Assembly (NCBI RefSeq): GCF_024199945.1
Contig: NZ_JANADP010000001.1
Coordinates: 930,001 to 994,000, forward strand
Direction of reading: 5' to 3'
DNA length: 64,000 bases
Source of the DNA: Bradyrhizobium sp. CCGUVB4N
GTDB taxonomy: Bacteria > Pseudomonadota > Alphaproteobacteria > Rhizobiales > Xanthobacteraceae
The notes below the pieces were generated by a model. It saw only the letters and a list, made by a program, of their open reading frames with translations. It searched no databases and was not told where the DNA came from. Shown one piece after another: positions 17,728-26,097 of this stretch (the first letter of the stretch is position 1; each line of letters opens with the position of its first letter). The position numbers were made by a program, and so were the translations under genes.

Positions 17728-18666
17728 ATGATCACTCGCAGACTGGTTCTTGCCGGCGCCGCCGCGCTCGCGTTCACCGCTTCCGCTTCAGCCGAGGACT
17801 GGAAGGCCAAGTATCCCGAGCTGACCTTCGCGGTCGTCCCGGCCGAGAACGCCTCCGGCGTTACCGAGCGCTGGGCGCCGTTCATGAGCTATCTCTCCAA
17901 GGAATTGGGCGTGAAGGTCACGCTGCGCATCGCCAACGACTACGCCGCCGTCATCGAGGGCCAGCGCGCCGGCAACATCCAGATCGCGTGCTACGGCTCG
18001 GCCTCGTTCGCCCGCGCCCGCCTGACCGGCGTCAAGACGGACGCGTTTGCCAGCGACCTGAACGCTGACGGCGGTACCGGCTACTACTCGGTATTCTTCG
18101 TCAAGGCGAACAGCCCCTACAAGAACATCGATCAGCTGAAGGGCAAGAATCTCGGTCTGGTCGACCCGAATTCAACCTCCGGCAACAACGTGCCGCGCTT
18201 CGAGCTCGACAAGATGGGCATCGCGGACGTGGATACCTATTTCAGCAAGGTCGTCTTCACCGGTAGCCACGAGAACGCGATCCTTGCCCTGGCACAGGGC
18301 ACGGTCGATGTCGCCGCCAATCAGTGGACCAGCGATGACGATTCGACCCTGGCGCAGATGCTGACCAAGGGCATGCTGAAGAATGCCGATGGCTCGCCGA
18401 TGAAGAGGGAAGATTTCCGCATCATCCACAAGTCGGCGCCGATCATCGGGCCGTCGATGTACGCCTACAGCTCCGATCTGCCTGACGATCTGAAGGCGGC
18501 GATTGCGAAGGCGTTCTTCGATTCGCCGACCAAGGACAAGGAGGCGTTCGATCGCCTCTCCGACGGCCAGAAGAAGGGCTTTCATCCCGCCACCACCAAG
18601 GACTGGGATGCCACGATCGAGCTGATCAAGTTCGTCGACGCGCTGCGTAAAAAGAAGGCGTCCTGA
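17728..18666 (+). CDS. phnD: Phosphonate ABC transporter, periplasmic binding protein PhnD
   Basis: A 312-residue solute-binding protein with a signal peptide (about residues 1-22, ending ASA). Family-typical stretches are ENASGVTERWAPFMSYLSKE, QIACYGSASFARA, DPNSTSGNNVPRF and HENAILALAQGTVDVAANQW. The Ser/Thr-rich DPNSTSGNN segment corresponds to the phosphonate-group contact region. It captures phosphonates in the periplasm and delivers them to the two PhnE permeases. A strong hairpin follows the gene, a common arrangement that keeps binding-protein mRNA more abundant than permease mRNA. Confidence 0.95.
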   Translation: MITRRLVLAGAAALAFTASASAEDWKAKYPELTFAVVPAENASGVTERWAPFMSYLSKELGVKVTLRIANDYAAVIEGQRAGNIQIACYGSASFARARLTGVKTDAFASDLNADGGTGYYSVFFVKANSPYKNIDQLKGKNLGLVDPNSTSGNNVPRFELDKMGIADVDTYFSKVVFTGSHENAILALAQGTVDVAANQWTSDDDSTLAQMLTKGMLKNADGSPMKREDFRIIHKSAPIIGPSMYAYSSDLPDDLKAAIAKAFFDSPTKDKEAFDRLSDGQKKGFHPATTKDWDATIELIKFVDALRKKKAS

Positions 18667-18685
18667 TCTCAGGGCGACGTCACTG

Positions 18686-18718
18686 GAGCCGGGTCGATGG
18701 ACCCGGCTCTTTCTCTTT
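18686..18718 (+). terminator. Attenuator-like hairpin between phnD and phnE
   Basis: GAGCCGGGTC (18686-18695) and GACCCGGCTC (18700-18709) form a perfect 10-bp stem with a GATG loop, followed by TTTCTCTTT. It looks like a partial terminator or mRNA-stabilising stem inside the operon that would raise phnD over phnE expression. Confidence 0.65.
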
Positions 18719-18741
18719 GATCGAGCATTTGCCCTGATCCG

Positions 18742-19626
18742 ATGACGACAGCGGTTTCGATCCTTCCCGAGCAACAGCTCGCCGCGCTCAACGCCGCCTA
18801 CCGTCAGGCGGTCGCGCGCAAGCGGCTGCGCCTCATGTTGGGGTTGGTGATCTTCGCCGCAGCGTTGGTGCTCGCAGCGATCGGCGCCGAGGTGAATCTG
18901 CGCACGCTGTTCACCTATTTCGGCAACTTCGTCAGCTATTTCGACCGCATCCTGACGCTCGACAGTGGCCAGCGCGTCTGGACCGATATCGGCGAGTGGC
19001 TGTGGGGCTGGCGCAAATGGCTGAAGATGCTGGGCGAGACGCTGCTGATCTCCTATGTCGGCACGTTGATTGGCGCCACCTTCGCTTTTGTCCTGAATTT
19101 CTTCGCGGCCGAAAACACTTCGCCCGGGCCATGGCTGCGCTTCGTGGTGCGGCGCCTGCTTGAATTCGCGCGCACTGTTCCCGGAATCGTCTTCGCGCTG
19201 ATCTTCGTCATCGCCTTCGGCCTCGGGCCGATGGCCGGTGTGCTCGCGATCGCGATTCACTCCACCGGTGCGCTCGGAAAGCTGTTCTCGGAGATCGTCG
19301 AGAACGCCGACATGAAGCCGGTCGAGGGCGTCCGCTCGACCGGGGCGAGCTGGCTGTCCTGCATGCGCTTCGCGATCCTGCCGCAGGTGACCGCGGCCTA
19401 TGCCAGCTATGCGCTGCTGCGCTTCGAGATCAATGTCCGCGAAGCCTCGGTGATGGGCTTCGTCGGCGCCGGCGGCATCGGCCAGGAACTCGTCGTTGCC
19501 ATCCGAAAATTCTATTACTCGGACGTCAGCGCCATCCTGCTGCTCATCATCGTCACCGTCTTCATCATCGATATCAGCACGGGCTGGCTGCGCGGTCGCC
19601 TGTTCGGCAAGGAGGCGCGGACGTGA
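18742..19626 (+). CDS. phnE: Phosphonate ABC transporter permease PhnE (first)
   Basis: A 294-residue inner-membrane permease. The binding-protein-dependent transport signature occurs near the C-terminal third (MKPVEGVRSTGASWLSCMRFAILPQ), and the GFVGAGGIGQEL motif is typical of PhnE. About six membrane helices, one N-terminal (LMLGLVIFAAALVLAAIG). It should form a heterodimer with the second PhnE, whose start overlaps its stop by 4 bp. No good Shine-Dalgarno is seen upstream of the ATG. Confidence 0.93.
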   Translation: MTTAVSILPEQQLAALNAAYRQAVARKRLRLMLGLVIFAAALVLAAIGAEVNLRTLFTYFGNFVSYFDRILTLDSGQRVWTDIGEWLWGWRKWLKMLGETLLISYVGTLIGATFAFVLNFFAAENTSPGPWLRFVVRRLLEFARTVPGIVFALIFVIAFGLGPMAGVLAIAIHSTGALGKLFSEIVENADMKPVEGVRSTGASWLSCMRFAILPQVTAAYASYALLRFEINVREASVMGFVGAGGIGQELVVAIRKFYYSDVSAILLLIIVTVFIIDISTGWLRGRLFGKEART

Positions 19627-20468
19627 CGGGACCGCAGGAGGTCGATACCGCTGAGATCCGCGCGCGCCACCCGGATGTGTTCGACCGGCCGGCCTCGGCG
19701 CGGCTCGCTATGCCGGCCATGATCGTCGCGGCGCTCGGCATCTTCATCTACGGTCTGGTCGATCTCGACTTCTCGCCGTCGCAGTTTGTCGCCGGCCTCA
19801 GCCAGCTCGGCTGGATCAGCATGATGATGATCCCGCCCGATCCCGGGTCGTCGCTGCCGATCTATCTGAAGGCGCTGGGCGAGACGCTGTCGATCGCGCT
19901 GCTCGGCACCACGCTGGCGGCCGTGTTGGCGCTGCCGGTCAGCCTGTTCGCGGCCCGTAATATCGTGCCGGGCGTCGTGCGCTTTCCGGTGCGGCGCTTC
20001 CTGGATTCGATCCGCGGCGTCGATACGCTGATCTGGGCGCTGGTGTGGATCAATGTCGTCGGGCTCGGCCCGTTCGCCGGTGTGCTCGCCATCGCCGTGT
20101 CGGATTTCGGCGCGTTCGGAAAGCTGTTCTCGGAGGCGATCGAAGGCGCCGACCAGAAGCAGGTCGAGGGCATCCGCGCCTCCGGCGGCAGCGCATTGCA
20201 CGAGATCCGCTTCGGCCTGATGCCGCAGGTACTGCCTGTGATCGCCGGCCAAGTGCTCTATTTCATCGAGTCGAACACGCGTTCGGCCACCATCATCGGC
20301 ATCGTCGGTGCTGGCGGCATCGGGCTTCAGCTGGCCGAACAGATCCGCGTGCTGGAATGGCAGAAGGTGTCGTTCCTGATCCTGATGATCCTGGTCGCGG
20401 TCGCCGCGATCGATTTCATCTCGGGCAAGCTGCGGTTCGCGATCATTGGCCGCAGGGCGGTGGCCTGA
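19623..20468 (+). CDS. phnE: Phosphonate ABC transporter permease PhnE (second)
   Basis: A second PhnE-type permease of 281 residues with the matching coupling helix QKQVEGIRASGGSALHEIRFGLMPQ and the IVGAGGIGLQL motif. It starts with GTG inside the stop of the first permease, so the pair is translationally coupled. It is clearly diverged from the first, so together they probably form an asymmetric channel. Last gene of the importer operon; a long inverted repeat separates it from convergent phnF. Confidence 0.93.
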   Translation: MTGPQEVDTAEIRARHPDVFDRPASARLAMPAMIVAALGIFIYGLVDLDFSPSQFVAGLSQLGWISMMMIPPDPGSSLPIYLKALGETLSIALLGTTLAAVLALPVSLFAARNIVPGVVRFPVRRFLDSIRGVDTLIWALVWINVVGLGPFAGVLAIAVSDFGAFGKLFSEAIEGADQKQVEGIRASGGSALHEIRFGLMPQVLPVIAGQVLYFIESNTRSATIIGIVGAGGIGLQLAEQIRVLEWQKVSFLILMILVAVAAIDFISGKLRFAIIGRRAVA

Positions 20469-20475
20469 GGTCTCC

Positions 20476-20635
20476 TTCTTCCCTTCCCCCCTTGCGGGAG
20501 AAGGTGGCGCGAAGCGCCGGATGAGGGGTTCTCTCCGCGCATTCAATCGAGTGTTGGACTCGCGGAGAGAACCCCTCACCCGTCTCGCCGCTACCGCGGC
20601 GAGCCACCCTCTCCCACAAGGGGAGAGGGGAAGAG
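20476..20635. repeat. Long nested inverted repeat between phnE and phnF
   Basis: An inner pair GAGGGGTTCTCTCCGCG (20523-20539) and CGCGGAGAGAACCCCTC (20561-20577) is perfect over 17 bp. Outer C-rich and G-rich arms (from about 20476 and to about 20635) also complement. The element lies between convergent genes, where it may act as a two-way terminator; its CTCTCCC/GGGGAGA arms recur at 28494. Confidence 0.75.
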
Positions 20636-20637
20636 CC

Positions 20638-21366
20638 CTACGGCTCCACCAAAAACTCCACCCGCTCCGCCGCGAATCGCGAGTGCTTCGTCACCAGCGG
20701 TTTGCCCTCGAGATCGAGGTCGGTCGCGTCAACCACCAGGATCGGCCGCCCCAGCGGCAGATCGAGCCGCGCGGCGTCGGTGGCGTCGACGATACCGGCG
20801 GTGATCCGGGTGGCGCCGCGGCGGTAGTCGCGGATCCCGTAATGCTCGAGCATCTTCGTCATCGAGCGCGTGGCGGCAAACACCGTGCCGGCGCCCGGAA
20901 ACAGCTCTGCCGACAGCCAGGTCGTGGAGACGCAGATCGGCGTGCGGTCGGCGAGGCGGATGGCCTCGATCCGCACCAGCGGCGCGCCGGTCTTCAATCC
21001 CAACTCCCGCGCGAGCTCGCGGGTCGCCACATCGTCTGATGCCTCGATCATCTGGCCATGCGGCTCGCGGCCGTCGGCGCCGACGATCTCGGAGAAGCGC
21101 GTGCGCGAGCGCAAGGGATAAGCGAGCTTCTGCGCTTCGACATAGGTTCCGCTGCCGCGCTCGGCGCGCACGATGCCGCGCTCGGCAAGCGCCGCCAGCG
21201 CGCGCCGCACGGTGTGACGATTGACGCGATAGGTTTCGGCGATTTCCATTTCGCCCGGCAATTTGTCGCCTGCGGCAAAACGGCCGTCCGCGATGCCGCG
21301 CTCGATGCCGTCGGCAACGAGGCGCCACAATGCGACGCCTGAAGAGGCGGTGTCCTGCATGCTCAT
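20638..21366 (-). CDS. phnF: GntR-family regulator PhnF
   Basis: A 242-residue regulator of the HutC subgroup: N-terminal winged helix (about residues 15-80; YRVNRHTVRRALAALAERGI plus GSGTYV) and C-terminal UTRA ligand domain. It is transcribed away from phnG, and a perfect 12+12-bp palindrome at 21431 in the shared region is its probable operator. PhnF proteins repress phosphonate genes in the absence of inducer (family knowledge). Here PhoB and PhnF sites lie within 15 bp of each other, so expression probably needs both phosphate limitation and an inducer. Confidence 0.92.
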   Translation of the reverse strand: MSMQDTASSGVALWRLVADGIERGIADGRFAAGDKLPGEMEIAETYRVNRHTVRRALAALAERGIVRAERGSGTYVEAQKLAYPLRSRTRFSEIVGADGREPHGQMIEASDDVATRELARELGLKTGAPLVRIEAIRLADRTPICVSTTWLSAELFPGAGTVFAATRSMTKMLEHYGIRDYRRGATRITAGIVDATDAARLDLPLGRPILVVDATDLDLEGKPLVTKHSRFAAERVEFLVEP

Positions 21367-21388
21367 GTCGACGGTCAGCCTAGCCCGA

Positions 21389-21417
21389 AAATCACACGCT
21401 TGTCACGAAACAGTCAT
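21389..21417 (+). promoter_or_regulatory. Pho box upstream of phnGHIJKLMN
   Basis: AAATCAC-N4-TTGTCAC-N4-CAGTCAT: three half-sites at exact 11-bp spacing, the outer two weaker matches to CTGTCAT. It lies upstream of the PhnF operator on the phnG side. Confidence 0.7.
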
Positions 21418-21430
21418 GGCGCTTCCGTAT

Positions 21431-21458
21431 CAAGTTGTCTATTATCATAGACAACTTG
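21431..21458. promoter_or_regulatory. Probable PhnF operator
   Basis: CAAGTTGTCTAT (21431-21442), spacer TATC, then ATAGACAACTTG (21447-21458): a perfect 12-bp inverted repeat. Its GTCTA/TAGAC core is typical of GntR/HutC operators. TATTAT within it (21440-21445) could be the -10 of the phnG promoter, so a bound repressor would block polymerase. Confidence 0.75.
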
Positions 21459-21486
21459 AATTCGGCAAGTTCTGTCAAAACGGTCG

Positions 21487-21951
21487 GTGGATCCGGTGAC
21501 CCAACACAACACCCAGCAAGCCCAGCGCCAGGCCGCCATGGTCGTGCTGGCGCACGCGGAGGCGGGCGAGATCGCCGCCCGCCTCCGCACGATTCCCTTG
21601 CCCGGTCATCAGGATCTGCGCGAGCCCGAGAACGGTCTGGTGATGCTGCGCGGCCGGGTCGGCGGCGACGGCGCGTCGTTCAATCTCGGCGAAGCGACGG
21701 TGTCGCGCGCCGCGGTGCGGCTTGCGAGCGGCGAGGTCGGCTTCGGCTACACGCTCGGGCGCGACGGCGAGAAGGCGCGGCTGATCGCGTTGTGCGACGC
21801 GCTGGTGCAGTCTCGCGATTTTGGTGGGCTGGTGGAGCGCGACGTTATCGCGCCGTTGCGCGAGCAGCTTATGATTCGGCGCAGCCGCGCGGCGGAAGAG
21901 ACCGCCGCGACGAAGGTTGATTTCTACACCATGGTGCGCGGTGAGGGGTGA
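21487..21951 (+). CDS. phnG: C-P lyase core subunit PhnG
   Basis: A 154-residue subunit of the PhnGHIJ core complex, which with ATP couples phosphonate to ribose at the expense of adenine. Recognised by RLRTIPLPGHQDLREPENGLVMLRGRVGGDGASFNLGE (cited here as a region near residues 34-70) and its place before phnH. The GTG at 21487 is the assumed start; a second in-frame GTG at 21496 is equally possible because neither has a convincing Shine-Dalgarno. First gene of the eight-gene phnGHIJKLMN operon. Confidence 0.92.
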   Translation: MDPVTQHNTQQAQRQAAMVVLAHAEAGEIAARLRTIPLPGHQDLREPENGLVMLRGRVGGDGASFNLGEATVSRAAVRLASGEVGFGYTLGRDGEKARLIALCDALVQSRDFGGLVERDVIAPLREQLMIRRSRAAEETAATKVDFYTMVRGEG

Positions 21952-21955
21952 GGCC

Positions 21956-22564
21956 ATGACCACGATTGCGGAACTGCCGCCGGGGTTCGTCGACAAGGTG
22001 TTGTCGGCGCAATCGACCTTTCGCTCGGTCATGGATGCGATGGCGCGACCGGGCGCGGTCCAGCGCATCGTGCCGATGGCGGGAACGGCCGGCCCGATGA
22101 TGCGCGGCACCGCCGCGATCGCGCTGACGCTGTTCGACCACGACACGCCGCTCTGGCTCGATGCGCGGATGTCGGAAAGCTCCGACGTCCTGAAATGGCT
22201 CAAGTTCCACACCGGCGCGCCGGTGATCCAGGATTCTTCCATCGCGGCTTTTGCGCTGATCAGCGACGGCGTGTTGCTGCCGCCGCTGGAGCGTTTTGCG
22301 CTCGGCACCAACGAATATCCTGACCGATCGACCACAGTGATCATTCAGGTCGAGAGCCTGGATTCAGGTCCGAGTTTCGAGCTGCGCGGCCCCGGCATCG
22401 ACGGTGTCGCGACGCTGCAGGCGTCGTTCAAACCCTTCGACCTGTTTGACCAGCTGCGGTTCAACGAGACGCTGTTTCCGCGCGGCATCGACGTGGTTCT
22501 GGTCGCCGATGACGCTGTGGTCGCGATCCCGCGCACGACCCGCGTTACGAGCATGGGAGTCTGA
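21956..22564 (+). CDS. phnH: C-P lyase core subunit PhnH
   Basis: A 202-residue core-complex subunit. PhnH has a PLP-transferase-like fold without PLP. Recognised by LPPGFVDKVLSAQSTFRSVMDAMARPG at the N terminus and the FPRGIDVVLV C-terminal part. It begins 4 bp after phnG, with GGGGTGAGG upstream, and ends 3 bp before phnI. Confidence 0.92.
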   Translation: MTTIAELPPGFVDKVLSAQSTFRSVMDAMARPGAVQRIVPMAGTAGPMMRGTAAIALTLFDHDTPLWLDARMSESSDVLKWLKFHTGAPVIQDSSIAAFALISDGVLLPPLERFALGTNEYPDRSTTVIIQVESLDSGPSFELRGPGIDGVATLQASFKPFDLFDQLRFNETLFPRGIDVVLVADDAVVAIPRTTRVTSMGV

Positions 22565-22567
22565 CGC

Positions 22568-23683
22568 ATGTATGTCGCAGTCAAAGGCGGCGAACGCGCC
22601 ATTGAGAACGCCCATCGCCTGCTGGCCAATGCACGGCGCGGCGACCAACGCGTCGCGGAAGTCTCGCTCGACCAGATCTCGGAACAGCTCGGGCTCGCCG
22701 TCGACCGCGTCATGAGCGAAGGCTCGCTCTATGACCGTGAGCTGGCAGCGCTCGCGATCAAGCAGGCCCGCGGCGATCTGATCGAAGCGATCTTCCTGGT
22801 CCGCGCCTTCCGCGCCACCTTGCCGCGCTTCGGCACCAGCGAGCCCGTCAATACCGCTGCGATGCGTGTGCAGCGGCGGGTGTCTGCGACCTTCAAGGAC
22901 ATTCCGGGCGGCCAGATCCTGGGTCCGACCTTCGACTACACGCACCGCCTGCTCGATCCCTCGCTCGCTGAAGGTTTTGTGCCGGAAGCGCCGGCGACAT
23001 CGGAGGCGTCAACTGCGGCGACGCCGCGCGTCATGGACATTCTGGGTCGCGACGGGCTGATCGAGACCTCGCCGCAGACGGAAGACGGCGCCAGCGTCGG
23101 TGATCTCACCCGCGAACCGCTGAACTTCCCGGCCGATCGCGACCTGCGCCTGCAAAATCTCGCGCGCGGCGACGAAGGGTTTTTGCTGGCGATGGGCTAC
23201 TCCACCCAGCGCGGCTATGGCCGCAATCACCCCTTCGTCGGCGAGATCCGTTTCGGCGAAGTCGAGGTCGAGTTCGCCGCCGAAGACGTCGGCTTTGCCG
23301 TGCCGCTCGGCGCGATCGAGCTCACCGAGTGCCAGATGGTCAACCAGTTCAAGGGCTCCGCGACGGAAGCGCCGTGCTTCACGCGCGGCTACGGCCTCGC
23401 CTTCGGCCAGAGCGAGCGCAAGACCATGTCGATGGCGCTGGTCGACCGGGCGTTGCGCGCCCGCGAGCTCGGCGAAGAAGTCGGAGCCCCTGCGCAAGAT
23501 GAAGAATTCGTGTTGTCGCATTCGGACAACGTCCAGGCGACCGGCTTCGTCGAGCATCTGAAGCTGCCGCATTATGTCGACTTCCAGTCCGAGCTCGGAT
23601 TGCTCCGCAAGCTGCGCAAGGAATTTGCCGAAGCCTCACCTGACGCCAACGCGCCCGATGCCATGAAGGAGGCCGCGGAATGA
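22568..23683 (+). CDS. phnI: C-P lyase core subunit PhnI (nucleosidase component)
   Basis: A 371-residue protein; PhnI carries the nucleosidase activity that, within PhnGHI(J)L, displaces adenine from ATP by the phosphonate. Family-typical are the N-terminal YVAVKGGERAIENAHRLL and the later GYSTQRGYGRNHPFVGEIR. The last codons overlap phnJ by 4 bp. Length is close to the E. coli protein (354) with a modest insertion around residues 140-170. Confidence 0.95.
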   Translation: MYVAVKGGERAIENAHRLLANARRGDQRVAEVSLDQISEQLGLAVDRVMSEGSLYDRELAALAIKQARGDLIEAIFLVRAFRATLPRFGTSEPVNTAAMRVQRRVSATFKDIPGGQILGPTFDYTHRLLDPSLAEGFVPEAPATSEASTAATPRVMDILGRDGLIETSPQTEDGASVGDLTREPLNFPADRDLRLQNLARGDEGFLLAMGYSTQRGYGRNHPFVGEIRFGEVEVEFAAEDVGFAVPLGAIELTECQMVNQFKGSATEAPCFTRGYGLAFGQSERKTMSMALVDRALRARELGEEVGAPAQDEEFVLSHSDNVQATGFVEHLKLPHYVDFQSELGLLRKLRKEFAEASPDANAPDAMKEAAE

Positions 23684-24588
23684 ACGCGCCCGCCTATAAC
23701 TTCGCCTATCTCGACGAGCAGACCAAGCGGATGATCCGCCGCGCGATCCTGAAGGCGATCGCGATCCCCGGCTATCAGGTGCCGTTCGCCAGCCGCGAGA
23801 TGCCGATGCCCTATGGCTGGGGCACCGGCGGCGTGCAGGTCACGGCCGCGATCCTGGGACCGCAGGACGTGCTGAAGGTGATCGACCAGGGCTCCGACGA
23901 CACCACCAACGCGATCTCGATCCGCAAATTCTTCGCCAAGACCGCCGGGGTCGCGACGACGACGTCGACGGAAGATGCGACCGTGATCCAGACCCGCCAC
24001 CGCATCCCCGAGGCGTCGCTGCACGCGAACCAGGTGCTGGTCTACCAGGTGCCGATCCCGGAACCCCTGCGTTTCCTCGAGCCGCGTGAGACCGAGACGC
24101 GCCGCATGCACGCGCTCGCCGAATACGGGCTGATGCATGTGAAGCTCTATGAGGACATTGCCCGCTTCGGCCACATCGCGACCGCCTACGCCTATCCGGT
24201 GAAGGTGAACGCGCGCTACGTGATGGACCCGTCGCCGACGCCGAAATTCGACAATCCCAAGATGGACAATTGCCCGGCGTTGCAATTGTTCGGCGCCGGC
24301 CGCGAGAAGCGCATCTATGCGATCCCGCCTTACACCCAGGTGGTGTCGCTCGATTTCGAGGATCATCCGTTCGAGCCGTACCGTTTCAACGCGCCCTGCG
24401 CGCTGTGTGGCGCCGAAAATTCCTACCTCGACGAAATCGTCACCGACGACAAGGGCAGCCGCATGTTCGTCTGCTCGGACACCGACTATTGCGAGGGCCG
24501 CCAGGCCGCCGGCCATCACGGCAGCATGAGCGCTGCGCCGTACAAGGACAAGGCGCAGGGAGAGGCACAAGGGAAAGCAAATGGCTGA
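23680..24588 (+). CDS. phnJ: Carbon-phosphorus lyase PhnJ (radical SAM enzyme)
   Basis: The catalytic enzyme of the pathway: a [4Fe-4S]/SAM radical protein that splits the C-P bond of ribose 1-alkylphosphonate 5-phosphate. All four key cysteines are present at C240, C243, C265 and C271, one position off E. coli numbering (241, 244, 266, 272): PCALC, then FVCSDTDYC. The product is 302 residues versus 281 in E. coli, the extra residues being at the polar C terminus. Overlaps phnI by 4 bp and phnK by 8 bp. Confidence 0.97.
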   Translation: MNAPAYNFAYLDEQTKRMIRRAILKAIAIPGYQVPFASREMPMPYGWGTGGVQVTAAILGPQDVLKVIDQGSDDTTNAISIRKFFAKTAGVATTTSTEDATVIQTRHRIPEASLHANQVLVYQVPIPEPLRFLEPRETETRRMHALAEYGLMHVKLYEDIARFGHIATAYAYPVKVNARYVMDPSPTPKFDNPKMDNCPALQLFGAGREKRIYAIPPYTQVVSLDFEDHPFEPYRFNAPCALCGAENSYLDEIVTDDKGSRMFVCSDTDYCEGRQAAGHHGSMSAAPYKDKAQGEAQGKANG

Positions 24589-25378
24589 CCAGGATCTCCT
24601 CGAAACCGATCAGCCGCTGCTGGTCGCTGATACCCTCAGCAAGTCCTACGGCCGCATTGCCGCCTGCCGCGACGTGTCGTTCTCGCTTTATCCCGGCGAA
24701 GTGCTGGCGATCGTCGGCGAATCCGGCTCCGGCAAGTCGACGCTGCTGCAATTGCTGTCGGGCCAGCTCGCGGCGAGCGGCGGGCAGGTGTCCTATCGGA
24801 TGCGCGACGGCGTCACCCGCGATCTTGCCGCGCTTGGCGAAGCCGAGCGGCGCCTGCTGTTCCGCACCGATTGGGGTTTCGTGCATCAGGATCCGGCGCA
24901 GGGTCTGCGCATGGCGGTCTCCGCAGGCGCCAATGTCGGCGAGCGACTGATGGCGGTCGGCTGGAATCACTATGGCCGCATTCGCGAGAGCGCTTCCGAC
25001 TGGCTGACCCGTGTCGAGATCGACGTCGCGCGTATCGATGATGCGCCGCGCACCTATTCGGGCGGCATGCGCCAGCGCCTCCAGATCGCGCGCAATCTCG
25101 TCACCGGTCCGCGGCTGGTCTTCATGGACGAGCCGACCGGCGGCCTCGATGTGTCGGTCCAGGCCCGCCTGCTCGATCTCCTGCGCAATCTCGTCGCCGA
25201 ACTGCACCTCGCCGTCGTCATCGTCACCCACGATCTCGCGGTTGCACGCCTGCTGTCGCATCGCGTGATGGTGATGAAGGGCGGCCGCGTCATCGAGACC
25301 GGCCTCACCGACCAGGTGCTGGACGATCCGCGCGAGCCCTACACGCAACTCCTCGTTTCCTCGATTCTGCCGCCATGA
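24581..25378 (+). CDS. phnK: C-P lyase accessory ABC-type ATPase PhnK
   Basis: A 265-residue ABC ATPase that docks on the PhnGHIJ core rather than on a transporter. Walker A GESGSGKS, signature YSGGMRQRLQIARNL, Walker B RLVFMDEP and the H-loop (IVTHD) are intact. Starts within phnJ and ends overlapping phnL by 4 bp, consistent with tightly balanced synthesis. Confidence 0.95.
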   Translation: MADQDLLETDQPLLVADTLSKSYGRIAACRDVSFSLYPGEVLAIVGESGSGKSTLLQLLSGQLAASGGQVSYRMRDGVTRDLAALGEAERRLLFRTDWGFVHQDPAQGLRMAVSAGANVGERLMAVGWNHYGRIRESASDWLTRVEIDVARIDDAPRTYSGGMRQRLQIARNLVTGPRLVFMDEPTGGLDVSVQARLLDLLRNLVAELHLAVVIVTHDLAVARLLSHRVMVMKGGRVIETGLTDQVLDDPREPYTQLLVSSILPP

Positions 25379-26085
25379 GCTCTCCGATGACCGCCATGAT
25401 CGATGTCGCCGACGCCAACAAGACCTTCACGATGCACCTGCAGGGCGGCATCGAATTGCCCGTGGTGCGCGGCGTGACCTTCCATGTCGAGCCCGGCGAA
25501 TGCGTCGTGCTGTCGGGGCCATCAGGCGCCGGCAAATCCTCGATCCTGAAGATGATCTTCGGCAATTACCGCTGTGACTCCGGCCGCATCGGCATCCGCC
25601 ATCGCGGTGAGGTGATCGACCTCGCCACCGCCGAGCCGCGGCAGGTGCTCAACGTCCGCCGCGCCACCATCGGCTATGTCAGTCAGTTCCTGCGTGCCGT
25701 GCCGCGCGTTGCCACCATCGACGTCGTCGCCGAGCCCTTGATCGCTGGCGGCCTGGCCCGCGCCGATGCGCAGGCGCGCGCCGGCGAGCTGCTGCATCGC
25801 CTCAATATTCCCGAACGGCTCTGGCAGCTTCCGCCGGCGACCTTCTCCGGCGGTGAGCAGCAGCGCGTCAACATCGCGCGCGGCTTCATCTCGGACCTGC
25901 CGATCCTGCTGCTGGACGAACCGACCGCCTCGCTCGACGCCGCCAATCGCGCCGTCGTGGTCGCGCTGGTCGCCGAGAAGAAGCGCCAGGGCGTCGCCAT
26001 GGTCGCCATTGTCCACGACGACGAAATCCGCCATTTGATTGCCGACCGCATTGTCGACGTCACCAGCTTTGCCGCCGCGGCCTGA
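25375..26085 (+). CDS. phnL: C-P lyase accessory ABC-type ATPase PhnL
   Basis: A 236-residue ABC-type ATPase that associates with PhnK on the core complex. Walker A GPSGAGKS, signature FSGGEQQRVNIARGF, Walker B PILLLDEP and H-loop (IVHDDE) are present. The first ATG at 25375 overlaps phnK; a second in-frame ATG lies four codons on (25387). Followed 12 bp later by phnM. Confidence 0.95.
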   Translation: MSSPMTAMIDVADANKTFTMHLQGGIELPVVRGVTFHVEPGECVVLSGPSGAGKSSILKMIFGNYRCDSGRIGIRHRGEVIDLATAEPRQVLNVRRATIGYVSQFLRAVPRVATIDVVAEPLIAGGLARADAQARAGELLHRLNIPERLWQLPPATFSGGEQQRVNIARGFISDLPILLLDEPTASLDAANRAVVVALVAEKKRQGVAMVAIVHDDEIRHLIADRIVDVTSFAAAA

Positions 26086-26097
26086 AGGAAGAGGGAC

